A stretch of DNA of 64,000 nucleotides from Daejeonella oryzae DSM 19973 (GCF_000422945.1 NZ_AUHA01000002.1:496001-560000), one strand, 5' to 3'. Positions 17,679 through 28,629 are shown, numbered from the stretch's first letter. Notes: generated by a model from the letters alone, not told the origin. A program made the numbers and translations.

Positions 17679-17686
17679 AAATCAGA

Positions 17687-18202
17687 ATGCAGAAAACAAT
17701 TAGATACATCATCGGCTTAGTAATTTTCCCTTTACTGTTAATGCAGCAATCCTGCGGTTACAAATTATCCGGGGCCTCTATTCCACCGGAAATGAAAACG
17801 ATATCCGTTCAATTTTTTGAAAATAACTCCTCACTGGTAGTACCTTATTTAAGCCAGCAATTTACAGAAGCATTAAAAGAACGTATCAGAAGTCAATCAA
17901 GGCTAAATATAATTAGGTCTGACGCAGATGCAAATTTTGAAGGCCGTATCTCTGATTACAGCATTCGCCCGGTAGCAATACAGGGGAATGAACGAGCCGG
18001 ATTAAACAGATTAACTATTACCGTATTTGTAAAATATACAAACACATTAAAACCTGAACAGGGTTTTGAGCAATCATTTAGCCGGTTTAAAGATTTTTCA
18101 GTTCAGACGCGAACGCTGCAGGCACAGGAAGCTGATTTAATAAAAGAAATCAACGTACAATTAACCGAGGATATTTTTAACCGGGCTTTTGCCAACTGGT
18201 AA
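17687..18202 (+). CDS. lptE: LPS-assembly lipoprotein LptE
   Basis: A 171-residue LptE-like protein, the outer-membrane lipoprotein that plugs LptD during lipopolysaccharide insertion. It has a signal peptide ending in MQQSC with the lipidated residue at Cys23, followed by GYKLSGASIPPEMKTISVQFFEN, the usual LptE start. The lipobox has Gln at -3, which is not canonical. The gene is nine bases after the sigma54 activator and in the same frame of reading direction as secG. LptD is not in the window. Confidence 0.82.
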   Translation: MQKTIRYIIGLVIFPLLLMQQSCGYKLSGASIPPEMKTISVQFFENNSSLVVPYLSQQFTEALKERIRSQSRLNIIRSDADANFEGRISDYSIRPVAIQGNERAGLNRLTITVFVKYTNTLKPEQGFEQSFSRFKDFSVQTRTLQAQEADLIKEINVQLTEDIFNRAFANW

Positions 18203-18224
18203 GTTCTATTAACAGGGAAACATT

Positions 18225-19400
18225 TTGGAAACAATAAACAATCAGGCTAATTTAAAACAGACTTTTTCAGGTTACGTTACTGATCCGGTAAATATCCTGC
18301 ATTCAGAATCTGCCACCCTGGAAAAAATGATTCAGAAATTTCCATATTGCCAGCTATTACATGCTTTCAGTTGTAAAATCCATCAGGATATTGATCCCGC
18401 AAAGTTCGAGTTATTAGTACAAAAAGCAGCAGTTTATGCTCCTGACAGAAAAATTCTCTTTTCAATTATTCATGAGCCCGAAACTTTCAAAGCAATCAAT
18501 TACGCTGATCAAAAAGAAAAAATTGAACTGAATGAAAAACAGGTTCAGGATCTTGCAGAGCTGTCTGAGGTGCCCGTTACTGATGCTGAAATTATAGAAA
18601 CTGTAGAATATTCTGAAAATGAAGATGATTCTTATATTGAGATTATTGAGGAAGACCTGATTGAACCGGTTGAAACTCCTGCTCAAAAAATTGAAATTGA
18701 TGATGAGGAAAAAATACTGCTTGAAAATATCGCTTCCGCGGATTTTTTCGCCTTCGAGAAAAAACTCACTTATCAAACAAATGAACATGTTGCCCAGCGT
18801 ACGGTAAATATTAATCCGGCGGAAGCCGAACCTGCAAAGCAGGAGAAACAGGAAATTGCAGAATCTTCTATAGAAAAGCAGGAGGTCTCCAGATATGATG
18901 ATGACCAAATGCCCTACTCTTTTTTATGGTGGCTGCATAAAACACGTAAAGAACACGCTGATACCTACCAGCCGTATGTAGAGTTTAAATTAGATACCAG
19001 CAAAGGCATTCAAAAAACTACCGGCGAAGAATTAGACCATCAGATCAAAGAAAATATTTTTCATCTTCAATCACCGCTGGATGATATAGAAAAGAAAAGT
19101 ATTCCCAACACCATCCACTTTGAGCTAAGGCGCAAGGAAGAGGTTATTATAGAAAAATTTATACGCGAAGAACCGCAAATCAAACCTCCTGCTCCTAATA
19201 AACTGGATAATGAAAATAAGGCCCGCAAAAGTGCCGAAGATACAAATGACCTGGTATCAGAAACTTTGGCGACCATCTATTCAGAGCAAATGCTATTTCA
19301 CAAAGCCATTGATACTTACAAAAAATTAAGTTTGAAATTCCCGGAAAAAAGAGCTTACTTTGCCGACCAAATTCGGGAATTAGAAAAGAAAATAAATTAA
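18225..19400 (+). CDS. Acidic protein with C-terminal TPR-like helix pair, unknown function
   Basis: A 391-residue cytoplasmic-looking protein with a TTG start and no signal or membrane segment. Residues about 1-80 are a folded N-terminal part with Cys, His and hydrophobic residues (KFPYCQLLHAFSCKIHQD), residues about 95-250 are low-complexity and rich in Glu, Ile and Asp, and the last 50 residues (ETLATIYSEQMLFHKAI onwards) resemble one TPR unit. I recognise it only as a Bacteroidota hypothetical found between lptE and secG. It ends 13 bases before secG, so shared expression is likely. Confidence 0.65.
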   Translation: METINNQANLKQTFSGYVTDPVNILHSESATLEKMIQKFPYCQLLHAFSCKIHQDIDPAKFELLVQKAAVYAPDRKILFSIIHEPETFKAINYADQKEKIELNEKQVQDLAELSEVPVTDAEIIETVEYSENEDDSYIEIIEEDLIEPVETPAQKIEIDDEEKILLENIASADFFAFEKKLTYQTNEHVAQRTVNINPAEAEPAKQEKQEIAESSIEKQEVSRYDDDQMPYSFLWWLHKTRKEHADTYQPYVEFKLDTSKGIQKTTGEELDHQIKENIFHLQSPLDDIEKKSIPNTIHFELRRKEEVIIEKFIREEPQIKPPAPNKLDNENKARKSAEDTNDLVSETLATIYSEQMLFHKAIDTYKKLSLKFPEKRAYFADQIRELEKKIN

Positions 19401-19413
19401 ATAAATAAACAAT

Positions 19414-19746
19414 ATGTATTTCGCATTAGTTATTCTGGCCATCGTGGTGTGTGTGTTACTTGGATTGATCATTCTGATCCAGAACCCTAAAGGTGGTGGC
19501 TTGTCTTCAGGTTTCTCAGGCTCTAATAATGTTATGGGCGTACAGCGTACCGGCGATTTTTTAGAAAAAGGAACCTGGGTATTAGCTGTTATTTTAATGG
19601 TATTGGCGCTTTTAATTAATGTTACCATCCCTAGAGGTGGCGATGTAGATGAAAACAGAGATATTCAGAATCAAATTAATAAAACTGCACCTGCTGCAGC
19701 TCCAAGTACTTTACCCGTTTTACCGGCAGACAGTACCAAAAGATAG
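19414..19746 (+). CDS. secG: Preprotein translocase subunit SecG
   Basis: A 110-residue SecG, the small accessory subunit of SecYEG. Two membrane helices (about 2-22 and 52-70) flank the family loop IQNPKGGGLSSGFSGS with the NNVMGVQRTGDFLEK segment. The C-terminal 35 residues are a Pro/Ala-rich tail longer than in E. coli. It closes the miaB-lptE-secG run and is followed by a terminator. Confidence 0.92.
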   Translation: MYFALVILAIVVCVLLGLIILIQNPKGGGLSSGFSGSNNVMGVQRTGDFLEKGTWVLAVILMVLALLINVTIPRGGDVDENRDIQNQINKTAPAAAPSTLPVLPADSTKR

Positions 19747-19768
19747 TTTATAGAAATCTTAAAAAAAG

Positions 19769-19795
19769 GCTTCCCACAGTGGAAGCTTTTTTTTT
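19769..19795 (+). terminator. Intrinsic terminator after secG
   Basis: GCTTCC (19769-19774) and GGAAGC (19781-19786) form the stem with loop CACAGT, followed by nine T. It separates the secG run from groES. Confidence 0.8.
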
Positions 19796-19964
19796 GGCTG
19801 ACATTTTAACTGACACGATGACACCGACCTATTCTTTAAAACAAGGGTACTTACACAGTTGATGAAATTTTGACAAGAATCAGTTTTATAAGCCCTTTGG
19901 CATAATAACTGACGTTAAAAGAATGGATAAAAATTAATTAATTTAATAATCACACAAATATACT

Positions 19965-20240
19965 ATGGCATTAAATATTAAACCCATTGGAGACCGAGTA
20001 GTTATAGAAGCTGCTCCGGCTGAAGAGAAAACAGCATCAGGACTTTACATTCCGGATACGGCAAAAGAAAAGCCACAGCGCGGAACTGTTGTAGCGGTTG
20101 GAAATGGTAAAGTTGATGAGCCAATGACTGTTAAGGTTGGCGATGATGTTTTGTACGGAAAATACGCAGGAACTGAAATCACTCATGAGGGTAAAGAATA
20201 TTTGATCATGCGTGAAGCAGATATTTTTGCGATCCTATAA
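19965..20240 (+). CDS. groES: Co-chaperonin GroES
   Basis: The 91-residue Hsp10 lid of the GroEL chamber. Diagnostic are [11 protein letters not shown] at the start, the mobile loop with [19 protein letters not shown], and the C-terminal [13 protein letters not shown]. It precedes groEL by 154 bases, a longer gap than usual but in the same direction. I looked for a CIRCE element upstream and saw none; no TAnnTTTG box was clear either, so the heat-shock control is not visible. Confidence 0.97.
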   Translation: MALNIKPIGDRVVIEAAPAEEKTASGLYIPDTAKEKPQRGTVVAVGNGKVDEPMTVKVGDDVLYGKYAGTEITHEGKEYLIMREADIFAIL

Positions 20241-20394
20241 AAAATATGAGAATTCAGATATGAGGCATAAAAAATACCCGTATCAGAAAATTGTATCCTG
20301 TTTAGAAATCCTAAATTATTAAAACTTACAATCTAAATTTTAGAATATAGGCGCAAGTCTCAGATCTAGAATTTCACAACTAAAATCTTAAAAA

Positions 20395-22032
<1,638 letters not shown>

Positions 22033-22072
22033 TTCTTTCCCGGCTCACCTTTAAACAAGAGGCCATCAGTTT

Positions 22073-22108
22073 AAAAAACCCTTTCCGGAAATCCGGAAAG
22101 GGTTTTTT
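22073..22108. terminator. Strong symmetric terminator after groEL
   Basis: A perfect 16-bp stem (22073-22088 with 22093-22108) and loop AAAT. Because the arms begin with A6 and end with T6 it can act in both directions, serving groEL and possibly the leftward SGNH operon. Confidence 0.85.
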
Positions 22109-22236
22109 AATTGATAGAGGGATAAGTCTGTTATATAAGGCTCAGTTATATTGATTAAACCTCATCTTCCATACTAAAAAATGCGTCAGGTGTGATGGTA
22201 TTTACTAAATGACAGAATGCGTTTACGAAAATTTTT

Positions 22237-22926
22237 CTAATAAGTAGCTTTCAAAACCTGTTCGCCAAGCATTTCTGCCCATTCTGCATACATTTTGGCC
22301 GAAGGATGCAATCCATCTGTTGCAATAAGCGAATCATCTGAACCCGCTCTACGTGAACCTGCAGTAATATCTATGTATTGAATGTTTTCAGCCAAAGTTT
22401 CATCTTTATTTATAGCGTTAAATAAATCAATTTCTTCTGAAATCTTTGCGATATCCCGGTTGCTTTTTTGGGCAAACGCTGTAACACCCCAATCGGGAAT
22501 AGACACGACGAATACATGAGATTTATTCCCTCCGGCAAAATTGATAGCGGTTTTTAAAAGTTCTTTAAATTCCCGACGGTAAACATCCGGAGAATATCCC
22601 CGGTATTGATTATTAACTCCGATCAGCAAAGTAACCAGATCATATTTTTTTTGCAGGTTATTTTGTGGGATAGCTTTGATAAGATCATCGGTAGTCCAAC
22701 CGGTAGTGGCTACAATTTCCGGGGGAGACACTTTCATCCCGGCAAGGTTAAGTTTTGCTGTTAACTGGTACGGAAAAGATTGATCCCTTGTAACAGATTC
22801 TCCGATGGTGTACGAATCGCCTAAAGCGAGGTAAGTTTTATTCATAGAAACTGGCTGGCTGATATTAATCTTCTTCTGACAAGAGGAAGCAAGAATGACA
22901 AGGGTAAGAATTCCGAATATTTTCAT
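22237..22926 (-). CDS. SGNH/GDSL-type esterase lipoprotein
   Basis: A 229-residue lipoprotein (ILASSC, lipidation at Cys16) of the SGNH hydrolase fold. The nucleophile block is YLALGDSYTIGE, the Gly/Asn blocks are VTLLIGVNNQYRGY and the Asp-His pair is DGLHPSA near the end. Substrates could be acyl or acetyl esters; the N-terminus lacks the acidic surface-export pattern seen in the beta-helix lipoproteins. Its ATG directly abuts the stop of lipB, indicating translation coupling. Confidence 0.85.
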   Translation of the reverse strand: MKIFGILTLVILASSCQKKINISQPVSMNKTYLALGDSYTIGESVTRDQSFPYQLTAKLNLAGMKVSPPEIVATTGWTTDDLIKAIPQNNLQKKYDLVTLLIGVNNQYRGYSPDVYRREFKELLKTAINFAGGNKSHVFVVSIPDWGVTAFAQKSNRDIAKISEEIDLFNAINKDETLAENIQYIDITAGSRRAGSDDSLIATDGLHPSAKMYAEWAEMLGEQVLKATY

Positions 22927-23625
22927 TTAAACAATTTCCATTTCAAATGATACGGAAATATGGTTCATAAGGATTTTTTTGACTTCTGATAGATCAGGTT
23001 TGTAGCCTAGTTCGAGCTCCATGGAAGTAACCTGCTTATCATCAATGCCGCAGGGTACAATATTCTTAAAATAATCCAGATCGGGACTTACGTTCAAAGC
23101 AAAACCATGCATGGTTACCCACCTGCTGCACCGAACTCCCAGTGCGCAAATTTTACGTGCCTTTTCGTTATCAGCATCCAGCCAAACTCCGGTAAATCCG
23201 GTAAACCTTCCGGCAATGATTCCATAGTCTTTTAAAGTTAAAATTACGGCCTCTTCCAGAGTTCGAAGGTATAAATGGATATCTGTAAAAAAATTATCCA
23301 GATCCAAAATCGGATAACCCACCAGTTGTCCCGGACCATGGTAGGTTATATCGCCTCCCCTGTTAATTTTATGAAATGACGCATGTTTATCCAGAAGCTC
23401 ATTCTCATCCAATAACAGGTTTTGAGGTTTACCGCTCTTCCCCAAAGTGTAAACATGAGGATGTTCCACAAAAATAAGATGATTGCTGGTGGGATGCTCT
23501 GTATTATTACTGCGGTTGAACTGTTTTGAACGAACAATGCCGGAGAAAATCTCTTCCTGTTTATCCCAGGCCGTCTGGTAATCAAGCATTCCCCAGTCAT
23601 CAAATAAAACCTGCTTATTCTTCAT
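22927..23625 (-). CDS. lipB: Octanoyl-[ACP]:protein N-octanoyltransferase (LipB)
   Basis: LipB moves octanoate from acyl carrier protein to the lipoyl domains of 2-oxo acid dehydrogenases. The 232 residues contain RGGDITYHGPGQLVGYP, the catalytic lysine in KICALGVRCSRWVTMHG and the catalytic cysteine in VPCGIDDKQV. The first 11 bases overlap the end of the phosphopantetheinyl transferase gene, and the stop touches the next start, so the three genes form a compact operon. The pairing with a phosphopantetheinyl transferase makes sense because both act on acyl carrier protein. Confidence 0.93.
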   Translation of the reverse strand: MKNKQVLFDDWGMLDYQTAWDKQEEIFSGIVRSKQFNRSNNTEHPTSNHLIFVEHPHVYTLGKSGKPQNLLLDENELLDKHASFHKINRGGDITYHGPGQLVGYPILDLDNFFTDIHLYLRTLEEAVILTLKDYGIIAGRFTGFTGVWLDADNEKARKICALGVRCSRWVTMHGFALNVSPDLDYFKNIVPCGIDDKQVTSMELELGYKPDLSEVKKILMNHISVSFEMEIV

Positions 23626-24271
23626 TTTCTGCTTTAGCTACATATCCGATCATATAATCACCCAACTGATGATACTTCACGTCATATTTTTGTGTGGGAG
23701 TATTGGCTATCTGCAAACTTGCGGTTGTATTAACATCGATATCGCATTCGAAAGAATTCAAGCGGATGTTGTTTAAAAATGAAACCTGCTTTTTGCCCTG
23801 CAGTTTATAAATAGCTTCTTTAGCGCACCAGCACATATATAGATGTTCGGTTTTATTAGCCGGATCTATAAAGTCGAGCTCATCCTCACTCATAAATTTA
23901 CGGGCAATGCGTTCAATTTTATTTTTCATCAATTCGATATCGATTCCTACTGCCTTATCTACGCTAATCATTACAGCCGCATAATCAAAAGAATGACTTA
24001 AAGAAATATGATGCGGGAAGTTGGCCAGATAAGGTTTGCCATGTTCATCTACCTTGCAGTCAATATACTCATCTGTTTGCAGCATTGTACGCAGCAAAAC
24101 CCGGGTACTAAGCCAATGCAGATTCCGCTTTCCATTGTTTAACGAATCCAGATAGGTTAACTCGTGTTCTTTAAGCTGAAGCTGAGCAAACAATTCATCT
24201 GCAGTTTCTTCGATTTTCCAAAGAGCAAAGGAGGTTTGAGAGTCGATTTTTTTTTGATAAGCAAGTGCCAT
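23615..24271 (-). CDS. 4'-phosphopantetheinyl transferase superfamily protein
   Basis: A 218-residue Sfp-type enzyme that attaches the CoA phosphopantetheine arm to carrier proteins. The magnesium and catalytic motifs are VGIDIELM and WCAKEAIYKLQG, separated by about 40 residues as in the family. It leads a leftward operon with lipB and an SGNH lipoprotein and has a -7 box candidate 20 bases upstream. Whether it serves the housekeeping ACP or a secondary-metabolite carrier protein cannot be told from the sequence. Confidence 0.88.
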   Translation of the reverse strand: MALAYQKKIDSQTSFALWKIEETADELFAQLQLKEHELTYLDSLNNGKRNLHWLSTRVLLRTMLQTDEYIDCKVDEHGKPYLANFPHHISLSHSFDYAAVMISVDKAVGIDIELMKNKIERIARKFMSEDELDFIDPANKTEHLYMCWCAKEAIYKLQGKKQVSFLNNIRLNSFECDIDVNTTASLQIANTPTQKYDVKYHQLGDYMIGYVAKAENEE

Positions 24272-24291
24272 CTTTATAAATAAAATACCTG

Positions 24292-24299
24292 CAAATTTA
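24292..24299 (-). promoter_or_regulatory. Candidate -7 promoter box for the phosphopantetheinyl transferase operon
   Basis: The minus strand reads TAAATTTG, matching TAnnTTTG, 20 bases before the start at 24271. Confidence 0.45.
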
Positions 24300-24416
24300 T
24301 CTCAAATATGTTATAATTTTAGAGCAATCTGGAGGCCGCGTTTATAATTTATATTACCTGTAATGAATATCCTGCCGATACTTTATATTATACAATGATA
24401 ACCCTTATAATTTATT

Positions 24417-24953
24417 ATGATACTTTCTGACAAGCTAATTCTCGAAGAAATTGAAAAAGGAACTATAATTATTGAGCCTTTTAGAAAAGAATGTTTAGGT
24501 ACAAATTCATACGATGTACATTTAGGTAAATACCTTGCTACTTACAAAAACCGAATTTTAGATGCCAAATCTCACAATGAAATTGACCACTTTGAAATTC
24601 CCAAAGATGGTTTTGTATTACAAACTAATACTTTATATCTGGGCGTAACATTAGAATATACAGAAACCCATAGTCACGTTCCCTTTCTTGAAGGTAAATC
24701 GAGCACCGGGAGACTGGGTATAGATATACATGCAACTGCCGGCAAAGGCGACGTGGGATTCTGTAATACATGGACTCTCGAAATTTCATGCACACAGCCG
24801 GTGAGAATATATGCCGGAATGCCTATCGGCCAGTTAATTTATTTTGTGGTTGACGGCGATATCGAGACTATGTACAACACAAAAAGCGATGCAAAATATA
24901 ATAACAAAACTACCCGCCCTGTAGAAAGCATGATGTGGAAAAACGCTTTTTAA
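24417..24953 (+). CDS. dcd: dCTP deaminase
   Basis: A 178-residue Dcd/dUTPase-fold enzyme that converts dCTP to dUTP, supplying dTMP synthesis. It shows the N-terminal segment ECLGTNSYDVHLG, the Ser/Arg motif EGKSSTGRLGIDIHATAG and the catalytic glutamate in TWTLEISC, then PIGQLIYF. The length is slightly below the 193 residues of E. coli Dcd, as in many other phyla. It stands alone and is followed by a 14-bp hairpin. Confidence 0.9.
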   Translation: MILSDKLILEEIEKGTIIIEPFRKECLGTNSYDVHLGKYLATYKNRILDAKSHNEIDHFEIPKDGFVLQTNTLYLGVTLEYTETHSHVPFLEGKSSTGRLGIDIHATAGKGDVGFCNTWTLEISCTQPVRIYAGMPIGQLIYFVVDGDIETMYNTKSDAKYNNKTTRPVESMMWKNAF

Positions 24954-24991
24954 ATTACTGCGCCATATAAATATTGACTCTTTGATTATTC

Positions 24992-25025
24992 TAAAGCCTT
25001 AATTTTTTAGTAAATTAAGGCTTTA
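24992..25025 (+). terminator. Hairpin between dcd and the MG2/plug gene
   Basis: TAAAGCCTTAATTT (24992-25005) pairs perfectly with 25012-25025 around a 6-base loop. The T-tract is weak (ATTGTTT). It may end dcd transcription, but it is also only 16 bases before the next start and could fold in that leader. Confidence 0.55.
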
Positions 25026-25041
25026 ATTGTTTAAAAATAAG

Positions 25042-27750
25042 ATGCAGATCCGCTCACTTTTCGTAATTTCCCTTTTCGCTGTTTTCCTTACTTTGGGATT
25101 TATTCAGGATGATGAGCCTCTGAAAAAGATTCTCGCTCAGCTGGAAAAATACCGCACAGAACATCCTCAGGAGAAAGTCCATATCCATTTAGATAAACCT
25201 TACTATGCCATTGGAGATAACATTTGGTTTAAAGCCTATGTTATGAATGCCGAGCATCATGATCTGTCTGGGCTTAGCAAAATTCTATATGTTGAGCTGA
25301 TCAATGACAAGGATTCAGTTAAGCAATCTTTAAGACTTCCGCTTGTAGCAGGATTGGCTTTTGGCGACTTTGCTCTCAGCGACTCGCTTCGCGAAGGAAA
25401 TTACAGGATCAGGGCTTATACAACCTTGATGCGAAATTATGGGGAAGAATATTTTTTCGACAAAACTATTCTTATCGGAAATTCCATTTCAAATAATGTA
25501 TTTACGCAGGTTAAAAATTCATATTTTAAAGAAGGTGCTTCAGAAAAAGTTAAATCTGAGATCAGATATACCGATTTGAACGGAAAGCCCTGGGCCAATA
25601 AGGAAGTACTTTATAATGTACAACTTGATTTCAGGAATATTGCAAAAAGTAAGGGAAAGACTGACGAAAACGGGATTTTAAATATCCAGTTTAGTAATAA
25701 TCAGCCATTCATTTTAAAATCCGGTAAAATATTTACAAGTATCAAAATAGATTCGCTTAGAACCGTATCAAAGGTTATTCCTGTTAAATCTACCTCGCAG
25801 GATGTGGATATTTATTTTTTTCCGGAGAGTGGAAACCTTATTTATGGTGTAAGATCTAAAGTTGCTTTTAAAGCAGTTAGCGCCGATGGTTTGGGCGTTG
25901 TGGTTTCCGGTTATGTAAGCGACAAAAATAATAACAAGGTTGCAGAGTTAAAATCAGAGCATGCAGGTATGGGAGTTTTTGGATTGCTTCCTGAAAAAGA
26001 TAACATCTATAAAGCAACAATTATATTCGAGGATGGATCTGAAAAATTGGTAGACCTCCCTACTGTTCATTCAACCGGATATGTTCTATCTATAAATAAT
26101 ATAAGTTCAGAAAACCTGGTTGTTAAGATTGCTGCAAGTCCCTCGGTTACGCCGGATGATTCGATTACTTTAGTTGCTCAGTCTAACGGTGTTGTAAAAT
26201 ATGTTTCTAAAGGAAAAATGGAGAGCAGGGTTTTGAGTACCAGCATTCCGAAAACCCGTTTTGAGACCGGAATAGTGCAGTTTACTATTTTTAATTCCCG
26301 CAATGAGGCTTTAGCAGAGCGACTTGTGTTTATTTCCCATCCAAATGATCTAAACATCCAGATAAAATCTCCTGAATTAACAGAAAAAAGAGAGAAAGTT
26401 AAACTCGCTGTAAATGTTACCGACGCATCCGGAAAGCCGGCAATTGGCAGTTTTTCCATGTCGGTTCTTGATGAATCGAAAGTTCCGTTTAATGAAAATG
26501 ACGAAGTAACTATTCTTTCCAATATTTTACTAAGCTCTGAACTGAAAGGTTTTATAGAGAAGCCAAACTATTATTTCAGCGGGGCTGATGAAGAAAGAAA
26601 ACGTCATCTGGATATTTTGATGCTTACACAGGGCTGGAGAAGATTTGTTTGGAAAAACCTGATTGCGGATGCATTTCCGTCTGTAGTTTATAAACCCGAG
26701 CAAAGCATGCAGATAAGCGGCAAAGTTACCGCACCGAATGGCAATCCTGTAGCCGGAGGTAAAGTAACTTTATTTTCATCTATTGGTGAGATATTTTTAG
26801 CAGAAACTGTAACCAATCCGGACGGAGAGTTTAATTTCGAAAATCTGAATTTTAACGACAGCACAAAATTTGTCATTCAGGCACGCAATTTAAAAGACCG
26901 TAAAAATGTACGGATCGAACTGGATGTTTTACCTCCTCAGGTAGTTACTAAAAATAAAAATGCGGCTGCAATTGAAGTAAACTTAAACCAAAATTTAAAC
27001 TCCTACCTAAATCACAGTCTTAATCAATATAAAGAATTGAGTAAATATGGTCTGATCAGGAAAAGCATAATTTTATCTGAAGTAAAAATTGTGGAGAAGA
27101 AACCCCTTGTTAAAACATCATCGAATTTAAACGGTGCCGGAAATGCAGATTTTATTATAACCGCAAAGGATTTGGAATACGCAAATGACATCACCCAATT
27201 TATACAAGGGCGGGTACCTGGAGTAATTGTAAGAAATGGCATTATTTATTCTGCAAGGAATTTGACTTCCTCATTTTCCGGTCCTGTTCCTATGCAAATT
27301 GTTATAGACGGAATGTTCGTAGAACCTCAATATTTAAGCTCAATAAATCCGCGTGATGTTGAAACCATTGAAGTATTGAAAAGCGGATTCAATACATCTA
27401 TTTATGGCCTCCGTGGTTCAGGGGGACTTCTCATTATTTCTACAAAAAGAGGCAAGCAAAACCTCTCTTATGCCTCGTATGCACAGGGAATTATTAGTTA
27501 TAATCCAAAAGGTTTTTATCAGGGGAAAGAATTTTATTCGCCTAATTACTTCGATCCAAAAACCAATACCCAAATGCTCGATCTCAGATCTACCATTTAC
27601 TGGAATCCGATGGTGAATACAGATTCTTCCGGCAAAGCCTCTGTAGAATTTTACAATGCAGATTCTCCAGGATACTACAAAGTAATTTTGGAAGGTATTA
27701 CCTCTGAAGGGAAAATCGGCAGAACTATTTACAGATATCAGGTAAAGTAA
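25042..27750 (+). CDS. MG2-domain protein with C-terminal TonB-receptor plug domain
   Basis: A 902-residue secreted protein. I start it at ATG 25042, which gives a signal peptide (MQIRSLFVISLFAVFLTLGF), not at the TTG 15 bases earlier. Residues about 35-140 are a macroglobulin MG2-like domain (VHIHLDKPYYAIGDNIWFKAY), further Ig-like modules follow, a carboxypeptidase-regulatory-like beta domain lies near 545-620, and residues about 690-800 are a TonB-receptor plug (FIQGRVPGVIVRNG, IVIDGMFVE, INPRDVETIEVLK, GSGGLLIISTKRG). The 22-strand barrel that should follow a plug is absent. Likely periplasmic or outer-membrane-associated; the partner and substrate are unknown. Confidence 0.8.
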   Translation: MQIRSLFVISLFAVFLTLGFIQDDEPLKKILAQLEKYRTEHPQEKVHIHLDKPYYAIGDNIWFKAYVMNAEHHDLSGLSKILYVELINDKDSVKQSLRLPLVAGLAFGDFALSDSLREGNYRIRAYTTLMRNYGEEYFFDKTILIGNSISNNVFTQVKNSYFKEGASEKVKSEIRYTDLNGKPWANKEVLYNVQLDFRNIAKSKGKTDENGILNIQFSNNQPFILKSGKIFTSIKIDSLRTVSKVIPVKSTSQDVDIYFFPESGNLIYGVRSKVAFKAVSADGLGVVVSGYVSDKNNNKVAELKSEHAGMGVFGLLPEKDNIYKATIIFEDGSEKLVDLPTVHSTGYVLSINNISSENLVVKIAASPSVTPDDSITLVAQSNGVVKYVSKGKMESRVLSTSIPKTRFETGIVQFTIFNSRNEALAERLVFISHPNDLNIQIKSPELTEKREKVKLAVNVTDASGKPAIGSFSMSVLDESKVPFNENDEVTILSNILLSSELKGFIEKPNYYFSGADEERKRHLDILMLTQGWRRFVWKNLIADAFPSVVYKPEQSMQISGKVTAPNGNPVAGGKVTLFSSIGEIFLAETVTNPDGEFNFENLNFNDSTKFVIQARNLKDRKNVRIELDVLPPQVVTKNKNAAAIEVNLNQNLNSYLNHSLNQYKELSKYGLIRKSIILSEVKIVEKKPLVKTSSNLNGAGNADFIITAKDLEYANDITQFIQGRVPGVIVRNGIIYSARNLTSSFSGPVPMQIVIDGMFVEPQYLSSINPRDVETIEVLKSGFNTSIYGLRGSGGLLIISTKRGKQNLSYASYAQGIISYNPKGFYQGKEFYSPNYFDPKTNTQMLDLRSTIYWNPMVNTDSSGKASVEFYNADSPGYYKVILEGITSEGKIGRTIYRYQVK

Positions 27751-27862
27751 AGATTTCAGGATGTCTACTATTTTCATCTGAAATGAATACCTGATTATTC
27801 AAATCGATTATCTATTTTCGATATTAGAGTCTCCAGTCAATCTTAGTTTTTAAAAAAATTAA

Positions 27863-28624
27863 ATGAATACAATTAAAGTAAGTATAAAAGATAAAACTGC
27901 CATTATTGGTTTAGATCGTGGAAAATCTAATGCTATTAACGCAGAAATGGTTGCCGAAATGCATCAAATGATTCGCAATGTAGAGAATGATGATACTATT
28001 GGAGGATTAATTATAACGGGAAAAGAAGGATTTTTCTCAGCAGGCTTAGACCTTATTGAATTATATGATTATGATGAAAATAAGATCAGGCAATTTTGGT
28101 CTGACTTTTTGGATTTTGTGACAGCGCTAACTTCATTTAAAAAACCATTGATTAGTGCAATTAGTGGGCATAGTCCGGCTGGTGGTTGTGTTTTAGCTAT
28201 ATGCAGTGACTACCGTATCATGGCAGAAGGTAAATATATTATCGGTTTAAATGAAGTGCCGGTAGGCATTATTGTGCCCGACAGCATTTTTCATTTATAT
28301 TCATTCTGGCTGGGCAATGCGAGAGCCTATCAATTTTTATTGGAAGGAAAGCTTCTTGGCTGTGAAGAAGCATTAAAATTCGGTTTGGTTGACGAGGTGG
28401 TTAATCCACTGAGTTTAATGTCTGTAGCAGAAAAGAAAATGCAGACCTATCTTCAGCATGATCGAACAACCTGGCAGCAAAGTAAGGTTAACCTGAGAAA
28501 AGAACTATTAGTGCGGGTTGGAGCTGACCAGTCTGAATCTTTGGAGATAATGCTTAAACAATGGTGGGCACCTTCAACGCGTTCAATTTTAAAAACCATA
28601 ATTCAGAATCTTCAAAAAAAATAA
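27863..28624 (+). CDS. Delta3,Delta2-enoyl-CoA isomerase-like crotonase
   Basis: A 253-residue crotonase-fold protein. Oxyanion-hole segments are GFFSAGLDLIEL and HSPAGGC. The segment YIIGLNEVPVGIIVP and the C-terminal part match the mitochondrial enoyl-CoA isomerase ECI1 (GLNET, with the glutamate as catalytic base) better than a hydratase, which would need a second acid residue. It should shift 3-enoyl-CoA to 2-trans-enoyl-CoA during oxidation of unsaturated fatty acids. The dienoyl-CoA reductase gene starts six bases after its stop, supporting this role. Confidence 0.78.
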   Translation: MNTIKVSIKDKTAIIGLDRGKSNAINAEMVAEMHQMIRNVENDDTIGGLIITGKEGFFSAGLDLIELYDYDENKIRQFWSDFLDFVTALTSFKKPLISAISGHSPAGGCVLAICSDYRIMAEGKYIIGLNEVPVGIIVPDSIFHLYSFWLGNARAYQFLLEGKLLGCEEALKFGLVDEVVNPLSLMSVAEKKMQTYLQHDRTTWQQSKVNLRKELLVRVGADQSESLEIMLKQWWAPSTRSILKTIIQNLQKK

Positions 28625-28629
28625 GCCTG

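Noticed and set aside
19747-19964. CIRCE-type heat-shock operator before groES
   Set aside because: I looked for TTAGCACTC-N9-GAGTGCTAA and found no such inverted repeat in this gap.
27753-27784. Terminator after the MG2/plug gene
   Set aside because: An ATTTCAG(G)ATG/CATCTGAAAT hairpin exists but has a bulge and no T-run, so I did not list it.
28561-28629. Upstream extension of the DECR1-like gene start
   Set aside because: The extra 23 residues overlap the isomerase gene in another frame and do not fit the family; ATG 28630 is preferred.
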